Source: an uncultured Oscillospiraceae bacterium
GTDB lineage: Bacteria; Bacillota; Clostridia; Oscillospirales; Acutalibacteraceae
Assembly (NCBI GenBank): GCA_900542575.1
Contig: UQOE01000039.1
Location: 1 to 14,322 of the forward strand
Length of the DNA: 14,322 nt
Direction: 5' to 3'
Positions within the stretch are counted from its first letter, which is position 1. Every line of letters begins with the position of its first letter. A program made the translations under genes and the position numbers. Shown in pieces: positions 14,263 through 14,322 of the stretch. The notes under the pieces are model-generated. The model did not search any database. It was not told the DNA's origin and saw only the letters and a list, made by a program, of their open reading frames with translations.

Positions 14263-14322
14263 TCAAATCAAGTGCAACACTTTCGAATAGAAGACTTCAT
14301 AAGGTGTCCGGTACCCCAGACA
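14263..14322 (-). mobile_element. C-terminus of an IS30-family-like transposase, cut by the window edge
   Basis: Reading the minus strand from the edge, an open frame gives CLGYRTPYEVFYSKVLHLI and then TGA (14265-14263). The GYRTPYEVF...LHLI ending is characteristic of IS30-family transposases, in which it follows the NNRPRK segment at the end of the DDE domain. Only 19 residues are visible, so whether the gene is intact cannot be known. The stop lies 15 bases from the dapB terminator stem, so the element's end must be very close to, or overlap, the dap operon's end. No terminal inverted repeat can be confirmed without the other end. Confidence 0.75.

Overview
The window is an ordinary stretch of bacterial core genome, most likely from an anaerobic member of the Bacillota (Clostridia, perhaps Oscillospiraceae-like). 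The signs are strong AGGAGG-type ribosome binding sites, sigma-A-type promoters, the F1Fo operon order atpI-B-E-F-H-A-G-D-C, the style of the Xer-type recombinase and a clostridial asd-dapA-dapB cluster. Family-level placement is inference from protein style only; no rRNA or tRNA gene is present.

Layout. Positions 1-77 hold two hairpins placed as convergent terminators: one for a plus-strand gene outside the window, one for the atp operon. Positions 95-6917 carry the complete ATP synthase operon on the minus strand: a likely AtpI followed by subunits a, c, b, delta, alpha, gamma, beta and epsilon. Genes are tightly packed; atpF stop and atpH start share one base. The c subunit lacks the sodium-ligand residues, so proton coupling is the better guess. 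A 524-base AT-rich gap (6918-7441) holds two candidate atp promoters and several palindromes, but no gene I can support. A full-length XerC/XerD-like tyrosine recombinase (7442-8449, plus) converges on yajC, with one long hairpin between them. The minus-strand set queA, tgt, yajC follows: the first two make queuosine in tRNA, and yajC (Sec accessory) also has its own strong promoter.

A 204-base divergent gap separates queA from asd-dapA-dapB (plus), three consecutive enzymes of the aspartate/diaminopimelate-lysine branch. The best promoters for the two sides face each other, so the two leaders should overlap in antisense. A strong terminator closes the dap operon. Just beyond it, the last 60 bases encode on the minus strand the C-terminal 19 residues of what looks like an IS30-family transposase, cut by the window edge.

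I did not find a novel multi-gene system here. The items worth a second look are regulatory: the face-to-face queA/asd promoters, the AT-rich gap upstream of atp with its palindromes, and the transposase end abutting the dap terminator. Several starts were corrected from the longest open frame using ribosome binding sites (atpA, yajC, queA, probably atpI).
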